A stretch of DNA of 64,000 nt, taken from contig JBAJFE010000039.1 in assembly GCA_037903355.1 (NCBI GenBank), positions 372,001 through 436,000 on the forward strand, read 5' to 3'. The notes under the pieces are model-generated. The model was given only the letters and a program-made list of their open reading frames with translations. It had not been told where the DNA came from and did no database searches. Below are positions 1 through 10,169 of this stretch, piece after piece. A program made the position numbers and the translations under genes. Source of the DNA: Trichuris trichiura (taxonomy: Eukaryota > Nematoda > Enoplea > Trichinellida > Trichuridae). Each line of letters opens with the position of its first letter. Position 1 is the stretch's first letter.

Positions 1-408
1 ATAGGGATCTTCAAAAGCTAAAGAATCCGAGGTAGGAAGAGTTTCAGTTTCTTTAGAGAATGACTTTTCTGCAAAATTCACTGTGCTAAGCAATCGTTGC
101 GTACTAGGAAGCCTACCTTCGTAACTTTGCTGCCAAGCAAGAGCAGCGCATAGAAGTGCCAAACTTTTACCGCTTCCAGTGGGACTTTCAATCAAACAGT
201 TCTTTCTCATTTTAAGCGCTTCCAAAACCTAGTCAAATACGAACAGTCCCAAAGTGCAACAGATTGAAAGCGTGCTTATTTAGGCAAAGTACGCTTCTTT
301 AATGAAAATGAACAAACTCACCTTGTTCATCATAGCTAGCTGTGAAGGGTATGGCTGAAAAGGCATGTTCACTTTGATTCCTTGTACAGTGTACATTGAC
401 CTCGGCAT
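1..408 (-). CDS. BRIP1: BRIP1/FANCJ DNA helicase, first two coding exons (partial)
   Basis: Superfamily 2 iron-sulfur DNA helicase of the Fanconi/interstrand-crosslink and G-quadruplex repair pathway, acting in the nucleus. Exon 1 runs 408 to 322 (29 codons from the ATG at 408-406) and contains the Q-motif-like stretch [11 protein letters not shown] donor GTGAGT at 321 opens a 93-bp intron; the acceptor is at 230-229. Exon 2 runs from 228 to the window edge, phase 0, with no stop. It contains helicase motif I (Walker A) [19 protein letters not shown], at about residues 43-61, which matches FANCJ more closely than RTEL1 or XPD. The YPSQLAMMN box just before motif I is also as in FANCJ. The rest of the protein (4Fe-4S domain, motifs II-VI) lies beyond the window. 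The start is chosen because it gives a short N-terminus like that of FANCJ proteins. RTEL1 is the main alternative and is less likely. Confidence 0.92.
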
Positions 409-587
409 TTTCGCGCAAAGTGAGAAACGGGAACAACTTTATAAAAACACTGCGGATTTGCTAATCGCACAAGCTAAATTAACGTAAAGTCGGCAGCGCA
501 ATGAACCTATAGTAGACTATTCGCAATAGCGCTTGGATTTGTACTTGAAAATCAAACTCAAACGTTAAGTAAATACTTAGTAGTCTT
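409..587. promoter_or_regulatory. Upstream region of BRIP1
   Basis: Spacer between the BRIP1 start codon and the first repeat. It should hold the 5' UTR and core promoter of BRIP1 on the minus strand. I see no clear TATA box or initiator and call it from position only. Confidence 0.3.
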
Positions 588-835
588 GAAGACGGGGTGC
601 TTCTTAACGGGGCAATGGATTTTCATCACTTCTTTATACGATATGTTTTCTAGCCCGTTGATGGGTTCTGAAATTAAACCGAAACAAATGCCCTACCAAC
701 GGATGGATGAGCAATTATTAAGGAAAAATACAGAACAAACACTTAACAGTTTCGTAGCTTTCGGGACTAACCTTGTCCCGTCGTCAGCGATGGTGGTAAT
801 GGCACTTTTACTACGATGTTAGGGTATTTATAGGC
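588..835. repeat. Foldback element, partial copy
   Basis: Starts with the GGGGTGCTTCTTAACGGG terminal motif shared with copies at 6.3, 26.7, 27.3 and 38.6 kb. It carries the family's core CTACCAACGGATGGATGAGC (697-716) and a GCTTTCGGGAC...GTCCCGTCGTCAGCGATGG centre. The second arm is missing. The short reading frame inside (586-822) is just element sequence. Confidence 0.6.
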
Positions 836-1399
836 AGGGAGGGGGCGCCAGTCGGTAAGGAACAACAACCCGTTTTACTGATAACAGATGTCCATATCGA
901 GCTGACCTCTACCCCTTTGTCACTGTTGCGAACCAGTTCCGGGCCCAGCTGTAAATGTGTCTCCGCAGCAACCTGATAATCGTTTAGTCTACTGTAGTCT
1001 AGAGAGGAAGTGTGGATCTGTATGATGCTTACGTATCGGGTTTTGCAAGACGAGTAAAGATTTCTACATCGTTCTGTTTTATTACGTTGGATGAGTACAC
1101 AGGATGTCTCCAACAGTCACGGTTGATGGAAATGTTATTGCGAATGAACAGGCACTCCTTTATTTGCCTAAGGCGAAAATGGCTCTCGCGGCAAATGATC
1201 GACGGGTGCAGGTCACGTGAGCATTGAGAGGAATGCTCAGCGACCGCGTAGGTGTTCTTCGCCTTTTCCATAGCTTGTAAAGGCGGAATTTTTCTTGGAC
1301 GTCCCCAACGTGTCCTGTATATTCTGTTCAATTCATCTTCAGCGGTCCGGTAACTGTTGAGCGCATTCATGTGGATGACATTTTTGGATTGAAAAACAT
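836..1399. other. No gene seen
   Basis: Mixed-composition DNA. The two opposite-strand open frames of 100-129 codons here overlap each other and have no family resemblance, splice support or start context, so I do not call them. Confidence 0.4.
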
Positions 1400-1884
1400 T
1401 TTCGTGAAATTTCTTCACAGAAGTTAGAGGAAGCCAGCCTGGATAGCGAACAAGCTGAAGAAAGGAAGCCGATAGAGTATTTGTTGCATGTGACAGAAAC
1501 TGATACCTTAACGATTAAGCTAACAAGTGTATCATTGACTGTGTCGTTTCAAACTTTTAAAAATCGAACAACTGTGTTTAGGGTCGCCTTTCCTGATGGT
1601 CTGCAAAAGCTTTTCTGGTTAATTCTTTATCCTTTATGATCGAACTGGAAGTCAAGTGGACGTCGGTACGACGCATATGATACCTTTGTAGCTTGGGTTT
1701 GCTATTGAAATTTTAAAATAAATTGGTTTCAAGTGGTTTGCATGTTGGGTTAGGTGGACTTGGAGAGCGAACAGACGCCTTCAGGCTTTATCGGTCGTTC
1801 GTTACCATCGCTCAGACGCTGTCACCTGTCTCCGCGCAGTCCTAGATTTGTCACCCAAAGATTGCTAAGCGGTTGGAACCGCAA
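1400..1884 (+). repeat. Duplicated segment, copy 1 (partner at 8382-8845)
   Basis: About 465-485 bp shared with 8382-8845 in direct orientation, roughly 7 kb apart and clearly diverged. Its last ~130 bp keep the same open frame in both copies without indels (the QTPSGFIG / SLPS / RFVTQR region, about 1754-1880), while the earlier part has indels. It may be a duplicated gene piece containing an exon, or a dispersed repeat. A shorter trace of the same TACGCCTTCAGGCTTT stretch occurs near 31910. The coding match is not recognised. Confidence 0.6.
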
Positions 1885-1972
1885 AAAGGGGTCTAGTATG
1901 CTACGGGGGCGCCGGAAGTGGAAGCGGCTACTTCAAAGCGTAATCTGCGACTCTACAGCGTAATAAATGATT

Positions 1973-2020
1973 GTTATCGGCACAACAGGACGGACGTTAT
2001 CGTCAGGTTGTGCCGATAAC
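1973..2020. repeat. Perfect 14-bp inverted repeat (hairpin)
   Basis: GTTATCGGCACAAC at 1973-1986 is followed by its exact reverse complement GTTGTGCCGATAAC at 2007-2020, with a 20-bp loop that itself contains a short GACG/CGTC pairing. It could form a stem-loop or be the remnant of a small foldback. No gene is close. Confidence 0.7.
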
Positions 2021-4265
2021 TGGTCTTTTATGTAGGTAGACCTTTTCTGATTGACAGAGAGGTTCTTTATAAGTTAGCATTGCCCGTTTGTCGATAGAGA
2101 GCTGAGAGAAATGTGCGACAATCTTCGAAACTGCTGTCGATCTTTAATCCTGTTTAAACGCAGCCGTCTTTTGCTAGCGTGTGTTACTTATGTAAGCTTT
2201 ATCGTGGGTGCCTACGTTTGATCAATTATGGTATAATTTTTTTCAAATCAAGATGTTCTTCCAGTAGCGCGTTGTTGTGCGATACTAATTGAATTGCAAA
2301 ACGGAAATTGTTAGCAGTAACAAAACCTAGGTTTTTACGTATTTATATAGTCGCGAATTAATTTTGTATTACCTTGCGCTTTCTTCATCCCCGCATTAAT
2401 ACGGTAGTGCAATGGAAAATGCAAGTTGTCCTCAGTTGAACTTGAAAATCATTTTTTCAAGTGTTTGAATACTAGGCGCGTTCATACGTATTAAAAACGA
2501 TCTAGTTTCGATTCATATTTCCATCAATCTTCGAAGGATTATCGCAAATCCATCTACAACGTTGCAAAAGACCTCGATGTTCGTGTAACATAAAGTACAT
2601 GCGTGTACCTGGACGATCATGTAACATCAATTACATGCGTACTCAACCATTCGTGATTAGAATTAGGCGATAAATACTATTTAAAGTTAACGCTAATTGC
2701 AATGGCACGTTGTTGTAGCTGTACATTTCGAGTTTTTCTATATCAACTGCTTAATAGTGTACCTTCAATGCGGCTTTGCACTTGCTTGTTTTTTGCCTTG
2801 AAAACGGGCAAATAAGCTAACAGCCAAAGGAACGGGCCGATAGAAAGCCGTATTGAAGGTTGCTTATGAAAATGTATAAATGCTTTAACAAACTTCTAAT
2901 TTTTAGGAATAGCATCCATTCTTATTCTAAGCGAGTTTCTTCATTAATTATGATAAATTCCACTGTCTTGATTAAGCATGCTATAGGCAAAGTCGTTCAG
3001 CTAGTACGTAACATATAATGCTAATATTTTTGTAAAGAAGAGATGCCCATAGAAAGTACTACCAATATGTTGCTGCTTTCAAAGGGACTTTTCTTATAAA
3101 AAAGCTTCCATTTGCGCACATCGAATTTGTGATCCCGAATATGTCAACCGTTATTCTACATACGATATAGTGCCCACAGTTGCTAGCATGGTGAGTTGTT
3201 TTCATGGGTTGTTTGCTTAGATTTACAAGAAAATTTATTAATTCTCTTGGATGTAACAGTCTCATTAGTCAGATTTTTAGAACCTTAGCCGATGGTCGAT
3301 AATCAAGGACGATCAGGAAACCTTCGTATTCTGTTATTGCTCTGGACCGAACTTTAGGTACTTAAATGTGCTGAGCATATACTCCTAAGAATAATCATAG
3401 AGCTTACAGATTCACGCCTAATTTTATTCAATTTCCTCGTATGGCAATTCAGCGTTTCTTTATAGATTATTAGATACGTACTATCATACCTATGCCTACA
3501 GATCATACGCAGTTATTATTTTCTTGTACGGATTTTACTTGCGCTTCCAAATTTTGCACTTGTCGTTTTACGCGCGCTGGTTTAAGTGTAGTTACCACTC
3601 TTTAAGCGTTCTGTATACTGATTCCAAAATTCGCAAACTTTGCATTTGTCTGTTTGATGCACAGTCCGTACTAAGCGCGATGCACTTTTGCTTTATTTTT
3701 CAATGTTTTTGAAATTAGAATTCAAACATCGCTAATCTTTTAGTACAAGTATTAGAAAACTTTATTTAGCGTTTTTATTTGCTTTCAATTGGCGCGTCTA
3801 GCAGAGTGTCTTAAAAACTATTTTGCTAGATGTGATGGCATGTATGTGCTCTTCTGTTTAGTTTGTTTTAAAATTTTTTTCTAAATTTTTACGTCATTAG
3901 TATCTTTAAGCATGGTTCTTCAACTTTTGCGGTTTATTCGCCTTGCAGCACAGATTCTGATCTAACAGTTTTCGTGCTCAGTGCAATTATGCACACGCTA
4001 CAAAACCTATTATTGTTATATTTTGTACAGGCCTTATAAGTGTTCACTGATCCAATTGTTAGCACTGACGACGGGCAAGAGAAGACCGAAAAGCGCCATA
4101 GTAAAAGTTTTGATCATCATCAAGTCCTTCCGTGTAGAAAACAGTATCATGAAAATTAACGTACCTATTTCCCAGTGCTGTCTATTGAATGCCACAAAAC
4201 CGCGCAGTTTCCTGCTACAGTTTTTTATCCAACATAGTTTTCCTATTAGTGATTGTAATTTTCAG
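2021..4265. other. AT-rich gene-free stretch
   Basis: No convincing exon, RNA gene or large repeat seen apart from the small foldback at 2761-2860. A 24-bp near-duplication (GTAACATAAAGTACATGCGT / GTAACATCAATTACATGCGT) sits at about 2583-2641. Confidence 0.4.
2761..2860. mobile_element. 100-bp foldback / MITE-like element
   Basis: Terminal inverted repeats ACCTTCAATGCGGCTTT at the left and AAAGCCGTATTGAAGGT at the right (17 bp, one mismatch). The interior is 66 bp with no coding potential. A clear target-site duplication is not visible, so the superfamily is open. Confidence 0.6.
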
Positions 4266-4487
4266 GAATGGTGGCGATAACTTGCATTCCTTTGCGTGGC
4301 CATTTGCATCATCGCTTTCCAATTCGTTCGGCATACCGAATCGGGTTTCCATTCACCATTATCGTTTCTGGTAAGTCCTTTCTAATTCGGTATGGTATAT
4401 AGGAGTCTTTTTTTTTATTATTCAGGATTTCTTTACGTTGACAACGGAGCACCTGGGGCTGTGAAAGCTCTTAGGATTCGTTCATTG
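4266..4487 (+). CDS. Candidate two-exon piece of a small membrane protein
   Basis: Exon 4266-4370 (acceptor TTTTCAG, donor GTAAGT) and exon 4426-4487 (acceptor TTATTATTCAG, donor GTAAGT) join phase 1 to phase 1 across a 55-bp intron. From the ATG at 4268 they encode about 55 residues: a basic His/Arg-rich N-terminus, a hydrophobic stretch (IGFPFTIIVSGFLYV, about 27-41) and DNGAPGAVKALRIR. The last donor leaves phase 0 and fits a next acceptor at 4729 (TTTTTTCAG), after which a frame runs until it is cut by the MITE at 4793. All three splice sites are strong and the frame is consistent, but I do not recognise the protein and the true 5' and 3' ends are unknown. Confidence 0.4.
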
Positions 4488-4792
4488 GTAAGTACAAATA
4501 AGCGCTTTCTACGGTTTCCATAATAAGTGCATACATGAAATCACCCTCTTTCTTTTATTATTGCGGCTACCGTCTCAAGTCGGTATCTTGTCCCTAAAGA
4601 TTTGAAGATTTAAAGACAATTTGTGGGCTAATTCAGGACTGAGTAGCGTTCGGGTTCTTGCTTAAATTAAAGTCAGGTTCCGTTTAAGTTAGTAATTCTA
4701 AGCATTAGTTAACAGCAATGTTTTTTCAGCTGAATTCAGTTCAAAAAAATTACAACAGTTTGCCGTTAAGCGCTTTTGGTTATCATGTTGAC

Positions 4793-4926
4793 CATAGTTT
4801 CTCAACCTTTTTTGCCTCAGGGTTCACCAGGGCCCCCTAGGCCTTGTCGGAGCCCACTGTTGATAGGGATAATGTCCTGCCGCATTATCCTCCAGGGGGC
4901 CCCAGGGCCCACATTGAGAAACATTG
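4793..4926. mobile_element. hAT-like MITE, 134 bp
   Basis: Ends CATAGTTTCTCAA and TTGAGAAACATTG form the inverted termini, and the left end continues CCTTTTTT, the classic hAT (Charlie-type) terminus. Flanking 8-bp target duplications ATGTTGAC (4785-4792) and ATGTAGAC (4927-4934) differ at one base. The interior is GC-rich (GGGCCCC blocks) and non-coding. Confidence 0.75.
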
Positions 4927-4934
4927 ATGTAGAC

Positions 4935-6330
4935 GCAGTAAAAGTACTACCACCGGCAATAATTAAATCTCAGTGCTTATGGACCAGCAAGCAGGTTAAA
5001 TGCTTCGATTCGTTGCGCTTCTGTTGCTTAAAATTTTTTATTCAGCTTGCATCTTCTCTGCTGCTGAGCATTATTCCTTTTGGTCATCATTCAATTTAAT
5101 TGATCATTCCAAGACCTCTGTTGATGTAAAACAGAAGTATCTCATTATGCGTAAAGTACGGTTTTAGTTAATGCTGTATAAGCTTTCAGAATTGATCAAA
5201 GGTGGGATAGAAGCCGCCTGTATTTAACTTGGGTGAAAGTAGCGTCGTCATACGTTAGGGGCAACTGCTTTGCAGCGTGTTGGACGAAGGTCCATTCAGC
5301 GGTACCCCTATAACGTGTTTCACTGTAAGACGTGGCAAACAAATCGAGGCAGCGGAAGCTAATCGCTCTCCCTGAGAGTCCCCTTCGCCAATGTACTCCA
5401 CATAATGCTTATCGCGTGGAAGAAAAACCAGTATCCCCTATCTTTCGGCAAGAAAATGAAAAGAGATAAGCTCGACGAAGGGCTGCTTTTGCTTCAGTTA
5501 ATCAGTTAGCATTTTGGCTGTGGCGTTTCTGGTTACAAATTCAGTTGGTGCAACTGTGTGTTCTGTGCGCATATGCGGGATACAAATTTTCACTTTTTTT
5601 TGCATCCGTGCGGTTCGCACTACAGTTTGTGAGATCGTATTCTGCCGACTGGTTGAACTGAGGATTCAAATTTCATTTTTTTAGCTCATTGGGCCAGAAG
5701 TGGCTTGCGGACTTCTTTCTTGGTTTTCCCGCTCGTTCACTACTTACCTGCAATTTCATGGCTTTGCGTTAGGTGTTCAAGGTATTATTCTGACCAAAAA
5801 AGTTCGTTTTGGCCACCGCGCTTCATTACTCAAATCAAATGGTTATATTTAGGCAAGTAGGAAATGCGAAAAGTGATCAGCCTAATAGATAGCTGCTGTA
5901 AATGGGCTGTAAGAGACATGCTGAATCTTCCAGTTGCGGAAATGGAGACTTTAATAGGTATTCCATGCTTCAATTTTTCTTTTGAAGTTTTTTTATGCCG
6001 CACGGTATGGAGACTCGACTATTCAAACCAATGTCTTTAAGTGGTAGTTCGATTGATTGATGAAGATGATGACATTATTAGAATAATGCTTTGGGTGGCT
6101 TTTATAGTATGTTCCTAATTTACTTGTTGTATATTTTGTTTGTGAAGCGCAGTTGGTAGTATGCAACGATCTGTCGCAACTAAGTAATCTTGAAGACATC
6201 GGTAGTTCTTGTCCCGTCATGGGCAGGTTGAATGATGACGGCTGCTTGCGAGTGAATGGACACTAAAAGAAAGTCTGGAACAGTTATGCATGAGAACTGC
6301 AAAATTACTTAAAATTTTTATCATTAAATA
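4935..6330. other. No confirmed gene
   Basis: An open stretch at 4935-5098 continues the frame interrupted by the hAT MITE (see findings). Beyond it I see only a lone CAG|GTAAGT donor on the minus strand near 5752, with no partner exon. Confidence 0.35.
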
Positions 6331-7640
6331 GAAGTTTCATGGTTGGAAAGTTTTCTACGGCTTTCCCCCTTTATCTGTGTCTGTGTTGGTCTCCGTAATT
6401 GAATGAAACAACTGCTCTACCAACGGATGGATGAGCAATTATTAAGAAAAATTGTACAGGATCAATACACTTAGCTTCTCCATCTCAACTCCTCCTCACT
6501 GACGATGGAACTAGAGCAGTGTTTTCCAACCTTTTTGGAGCCAGGACCCCCCGTCATTCTCCCCAACGTAATTCTCCTGGTTCTGTTATCCTCAGGTGCG
6601 CCTACTGTGGTTACGTTGCTGTGAATTTGTACAAGTAGTTCAACACCTGAAACAGGCAGCAGAATGTAGAATTGACTTCGCTGCCTACCGTGTATGCCAA
6701 AGAAAAAACAGTTAAACCGGGTAGTCATTAAAAATCTTATTAACCTTCCGATCTTATCAGCCGCAAGTAGGACCCCATGGTTTGCGCTGTGAAAGTTGAG
6801 TGTGCGATCAATTGCTGGAAAACCTGGCGATGCGAAGTCAACGCTGAATTTCTTTTCTACACTAGAGCGAAATGGTTAGTAAGGAAGCCGGCTGCTATAA
6901 ACGGCGAAAGCTCCTTAACGATATTCGAAGCCGTTAACGTCTTTAATTCTTTAGTTGGCACTGAAGGCGTTCTTTTCGTATTGCTGGACTTAAGCCGGCT
7001 AATTGCAGATCAGGGAGCCTTCAGAGTACAAGCGCCGCACTGGGTTTCCTCTTCCTCTATTTTTTGGGCTGTCAGCAATGGTAGCACAATATGTAAGTCA
7101 GGCTGCGACGCTGTTCTTAGGGCTGCGCAACACTGAATCTAAATTCAATATTTCCTAAGAGAAAGACGACAGTCGCTTGATCTTACCTCTCTGCGACGTT
7201 TGGGTATGGTGTAGTGCTACTAATTTATCCACGTCTGGCTTGATAGTCGTCAGGACTAATCTCAGGTTGCCTCGCCTCACTATCCTGAACGGCAGGATCG
7301 CTCTCGTACTGCGGCGCCGACTACCAGGGACCCCTTGAGGCCCCCCTAAGCTCCCAGAGACCCCCGAAATCCCCAGTCCTTCCCACGGCCCCTTCAAGTT
7401 TTCCAGGGCCCCCAAGGGGCCCCTGGGACCCCCTTTAGGAATAACTGTAGTAGAGCGTTCCGAAAGCTCTGAAGTAAAAAGTCGAGTGTATTGATCCTGT
7501 ACAATTTTTCTTAATAGCCGCTCATTAATCCGTTTGTAGAGCAGTTGTTTCGTACAATTACAGAGGCCAACGCAGGCACAAATAAACGGGGAAAGCCGTA
7601 GAAGACCTTCCAATCATGAAACATCACCTCGTTACGAAGC
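6331..7640. mobile_element. Foldback element split by a hAT-like insertion
   Basis: Left arm 6331-6516 and right arm 7448-7640 are reverse complements over more than 130 bp: CTACGGCTTT..., the core CTACCAACGGATGGATGAGC and AAAAATTGTACAGGATCAAT are all mirrored. The terminal arm motifs match the copies at 27.3 and 38.6 kb. The centre reads GACGATGGAACTAGAG then CGTTCCGAAAGCTCTG once the insert is ignored. Confidence 0.75.
6517..7447. mobile_element. Non-autonomous hAT-like element, 931 bp, nested
   Basis: Begins CAGTGTTTTCCAACCTTTTT, a textbook hAT terminus, and ends GGAATAACTG, the imperfect inverse. Flanking octamers AACTAGAG (6509-6516) and TAGTAGAG (7448-7455) fit an old 8-bp target duplication. 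It contains a C-rich zone at 7300-7440. A 119-codon frame (6777-7136, plus) has no transposase motif I can see, so the element looks non-autonomous or decayed. Confidence 0.7.
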
Positions 7641-8381
7641 ATCCAGTATTTAAAAAAAGAATAGAAGTTTGTTATTAACCTTGCTTCACTGAGTCAGATG
7701 TTCATTTGACGTTTTTCCCAACACAGTAGTTAGAATTAATTGATGAAATTTCGTTTCCCACTAAGTTATTGAATGGTTCTCTGCCGCTAAAAGGCATAAA
7801 CAATAGAGCGTCAGTTAACGTTGAACCTGCTAATCGTGATAGTTCGAATTTAAATTTTTTACAGTACACGTTTTCCAGAAAGCAACCACGCCACTTGTGC
7901 GCATAGACAAAACGTAGCATATATTTTGAGATGCAAGCTCTAGCGTAGATTTTTTGCGGCAGAAAGAACTAACAAAATAACACAAGGAAAGCTTTAACGG
8001 TCAAATGCGATGTGTCGTCTTGGAGCAATGAGTCAACAGCGGAAGAATATTTCACTGTACAATCGTTCAATAGTTTCTTTTGTATCAGCTTGCTGATGTT
8101 GCAGTTTCATTTATTGATGAAACTCGTTTAAGCCTACAGTACTGATTAAGAGAAATAAAGTTCACTACCTATTGAAGTAGCGCGGTCAGTTTCGCTACCG
8201 CAGAGATGTGATCAGTGGCCGACTAGATGTGTTACTGATTTTTTTCTTACTCAAAAAATTAAGCAATTGACTCCTCAACTTCTGTCCTCTAAACTTTAGC
8301 ACGACATGTGGAAAACTAAGTCAACATCGATTTCCTCACTACAAATATTAGCGTGTTCTGAGTCAAGCTGAATCTTATCAA
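7641..8381. other. No gene seen
   Basis: AT-rich sequence with only short open frames lacking splice or start support. Confidence 0.4.
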
Positions 8382-8845
8382 TTTTCGTAACATTTCAGAG
8401 AAGTTAGGGGAAGCTAGCTTGTATAGCGAACATGCTGAAGAAACGAAGCAGATAGAGTATTTGTTGCATGCGACAAAAACTGACGCTTTAAACGATTGAG
8501 TTAACAAGTGTATCATTGACTGCATCGTTTGAAATTTTTAAAAATCGAACAGCTGTGTTTAGAGCGCTTTTCCGGTTAATTCCGGTTTATCCTTAATGAT
8601 CGAACTAGAAGCCAAGGGAACGTCGGTAAAACGAGTAAGGCATTTTTGCAGCTTAAGTTTGCTATTGAAATTTTAAAATGAATCTGTTTCAAATGGCTTG
8701 CATGTTGGATCAGGTGGACTTGGAGAGCGGACAGACGCCTTCAGGCTTTATCGGTTGTTCGTTACCGTCGTTCAGGCGTTTTCACCTGTCTCCACGCAAT
8801 CGTAGGTTTGTCACCCAAAGATTTCTAAGCGGTTTGAAGCCGCAA
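8382..8845 (+). repeat. Duplicated segment, copy 2 (partner at 1400-1884)
   Basis: Second copy of the segment described at 1400. The open frame preserved in both copies runs here from the ATG at 8678, with the TPSGFIG and RFVTQRFLSG stretches. Third-position and other changes are both present and no indel breaks the frame in the shared ~130 bp. Possible splice-linked exons follow at 9116-9160, but the phases do not settle a gene model. Confidence 0.6.
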
Positions 8846-9115
8846 GTATTCGTTTTTCACTGTCTGGCCGATCGAGAGGTGACTAATGAAGCTGCCTGTT
8901 AGACGTTTAAACGTTTTATATTTCCAGGGATTAACCGACACGACAGTGAAGAGAAGCCGTAGGGGATTTCTTCAGTGATATATAATTAAACATTTGCAAG
9001 CCCTTATGGCGAGCTACGACGTTACTATGCGAGATTCTGACCGTAGCTTCATCCAGATGTTTCTATCGTGAGCTTCTGATCGTACTGGTTACTGACAAGT
9101 GCGTTTTCTTTGCAG

Positions 9116-9763
9116 TTTCTGTACGGTGAAGATGAATTTGACATAACGAAGTCTCAGTCCGTAAGTGGATCCTGCTGGACAATCTGTACATGCTTTAATT
9201 TTCTCTTTTGTACCACATGCCGTCTTTGGAAGAAAATCCAGCTAAAAAAACGTTCAAAAATGAAAGCACACTTAAACTCCTGCGCTTAGCGGCATAATGT
9301 TCGTCGCTTAAGCTGTTTATTATTGTCCAGCTACATGGTCGGCTCTTCATAAGGAAATACTTAAATACTTCATCTGTCCTACCGCTGCATGGTATTTGTC
9401 CTTTTTCTAAAGAGACAAATGTATGGAGTATAGGATAAATTAGCAGTTTACCAAGAGGAAGCATCGTCCTTACGACGTAAAGCTCATAAAGCGCGACCAA
9501 GTGATAGTTGTAGTTAAGAAGAACGTTTTCAAAGAAGTTTGCGCAGAAATGAAGTTGTGCTCCGCTATTACTACCAGCCGGTTGTTTTTAATGTGAATGG
9601 ATTGCTGATCCTCCTAATTGGCATATGCATTCAGGAAAGCGGAAACGAAAGAAAGTCCAGCTGCTGAAGAAGACGGAGGATTAATTGTGTCCATGGATAA
9701 ACAGGATGCGGACAGCACTGACGAGACGAAACGCACTATACAACCTTTTAACGTTTTTAAAAG
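9116..9763 (+). other. Two weak exon candidates, gene not recognised
   Basis: 9116-9160 lies between TTCTTTGCAG and GTAAGT and reads FLYGEDEFDITKSQS in its only open frame. 9635-9763 lies between CATTCAG and GTAAGA and reads an acidic/basic stretch including SPAAEEDGG and TIQPFNVFK. Both have good splice consensus, but the first ends in phase 0 and the second needs a 2-nt carry-in, so they do not join directly. A further open tail (VAGLKQRKERNRM...) follows at about 10041-10169 after a foldback insertion. They could be parts of one decayed or multi-exon gene. Confidence 0.25.
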
Positions 9764-9798
9764 GTAAGATCTTGGTATGGGACGACGTATCTTGAGTG

Positions 9799-9974
9799 CG
9801 TAATGTTAATACGGAAAACGTTCCGTTGGTTAATAATTAACAAATTTATTCCCAATTAAGTAAGTGAAGTTTACTTCTCTACCACTGAAGATGGGTCAGG
9901 CTTGGACCCGAAAGCTACGGGAATAAATTTATTAATTATTAACTAACGGGATTTTTTCCGTGTTAGCATTACGT
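9799..9974. mobile_element. Foldback element with ~52-bp inverted ends
   Basis: The left arm CGTAATGTTAATACGGAAAA... to TTTATTCCC is mirrored by GGGAATAAATTTATTAATT... to TTAGCATTACG. The loop carries GAAGATGGGTCAGGCTTGG then ACCCGAAAGCTACGG, the GAAGACGGG...CCGAAAGCT type motif also seen at 31440-31495. Confidence 0.75.
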
Positions 9975-10169
9975 ACTTTTTAATGTCTTCTGTTATCCTG
10001 TTGGTTTCATGAAGCTTCCGAAATTGACATTGACGCCAGTGTGGCCGGTTTGAAGCAGAGAAAAGAACGAAACCGAATGCAGGTGAGCACAAAGAAAAGC
10101 CAGAATTTTGCGATGATGATGGTAAGGAAAAATGCGCTGAATTCACTGATTGATTGGAACGATTAGTTG

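Noticed and set aside
6777..7136. 119-codon frame inside the 931-bp hAT-like element
   Set aside because: No transposase residues or zinc-finger pattern seen; the element appears non-autonomous.
9799..9974. Hammerhead-like ribozyme motif (GAAGATG ... CCGAAAGC)
   Set aside because: The invariant CUGAUGA and GAAA core positions with proper stems are not present; the motif fits the foldback centre instead.
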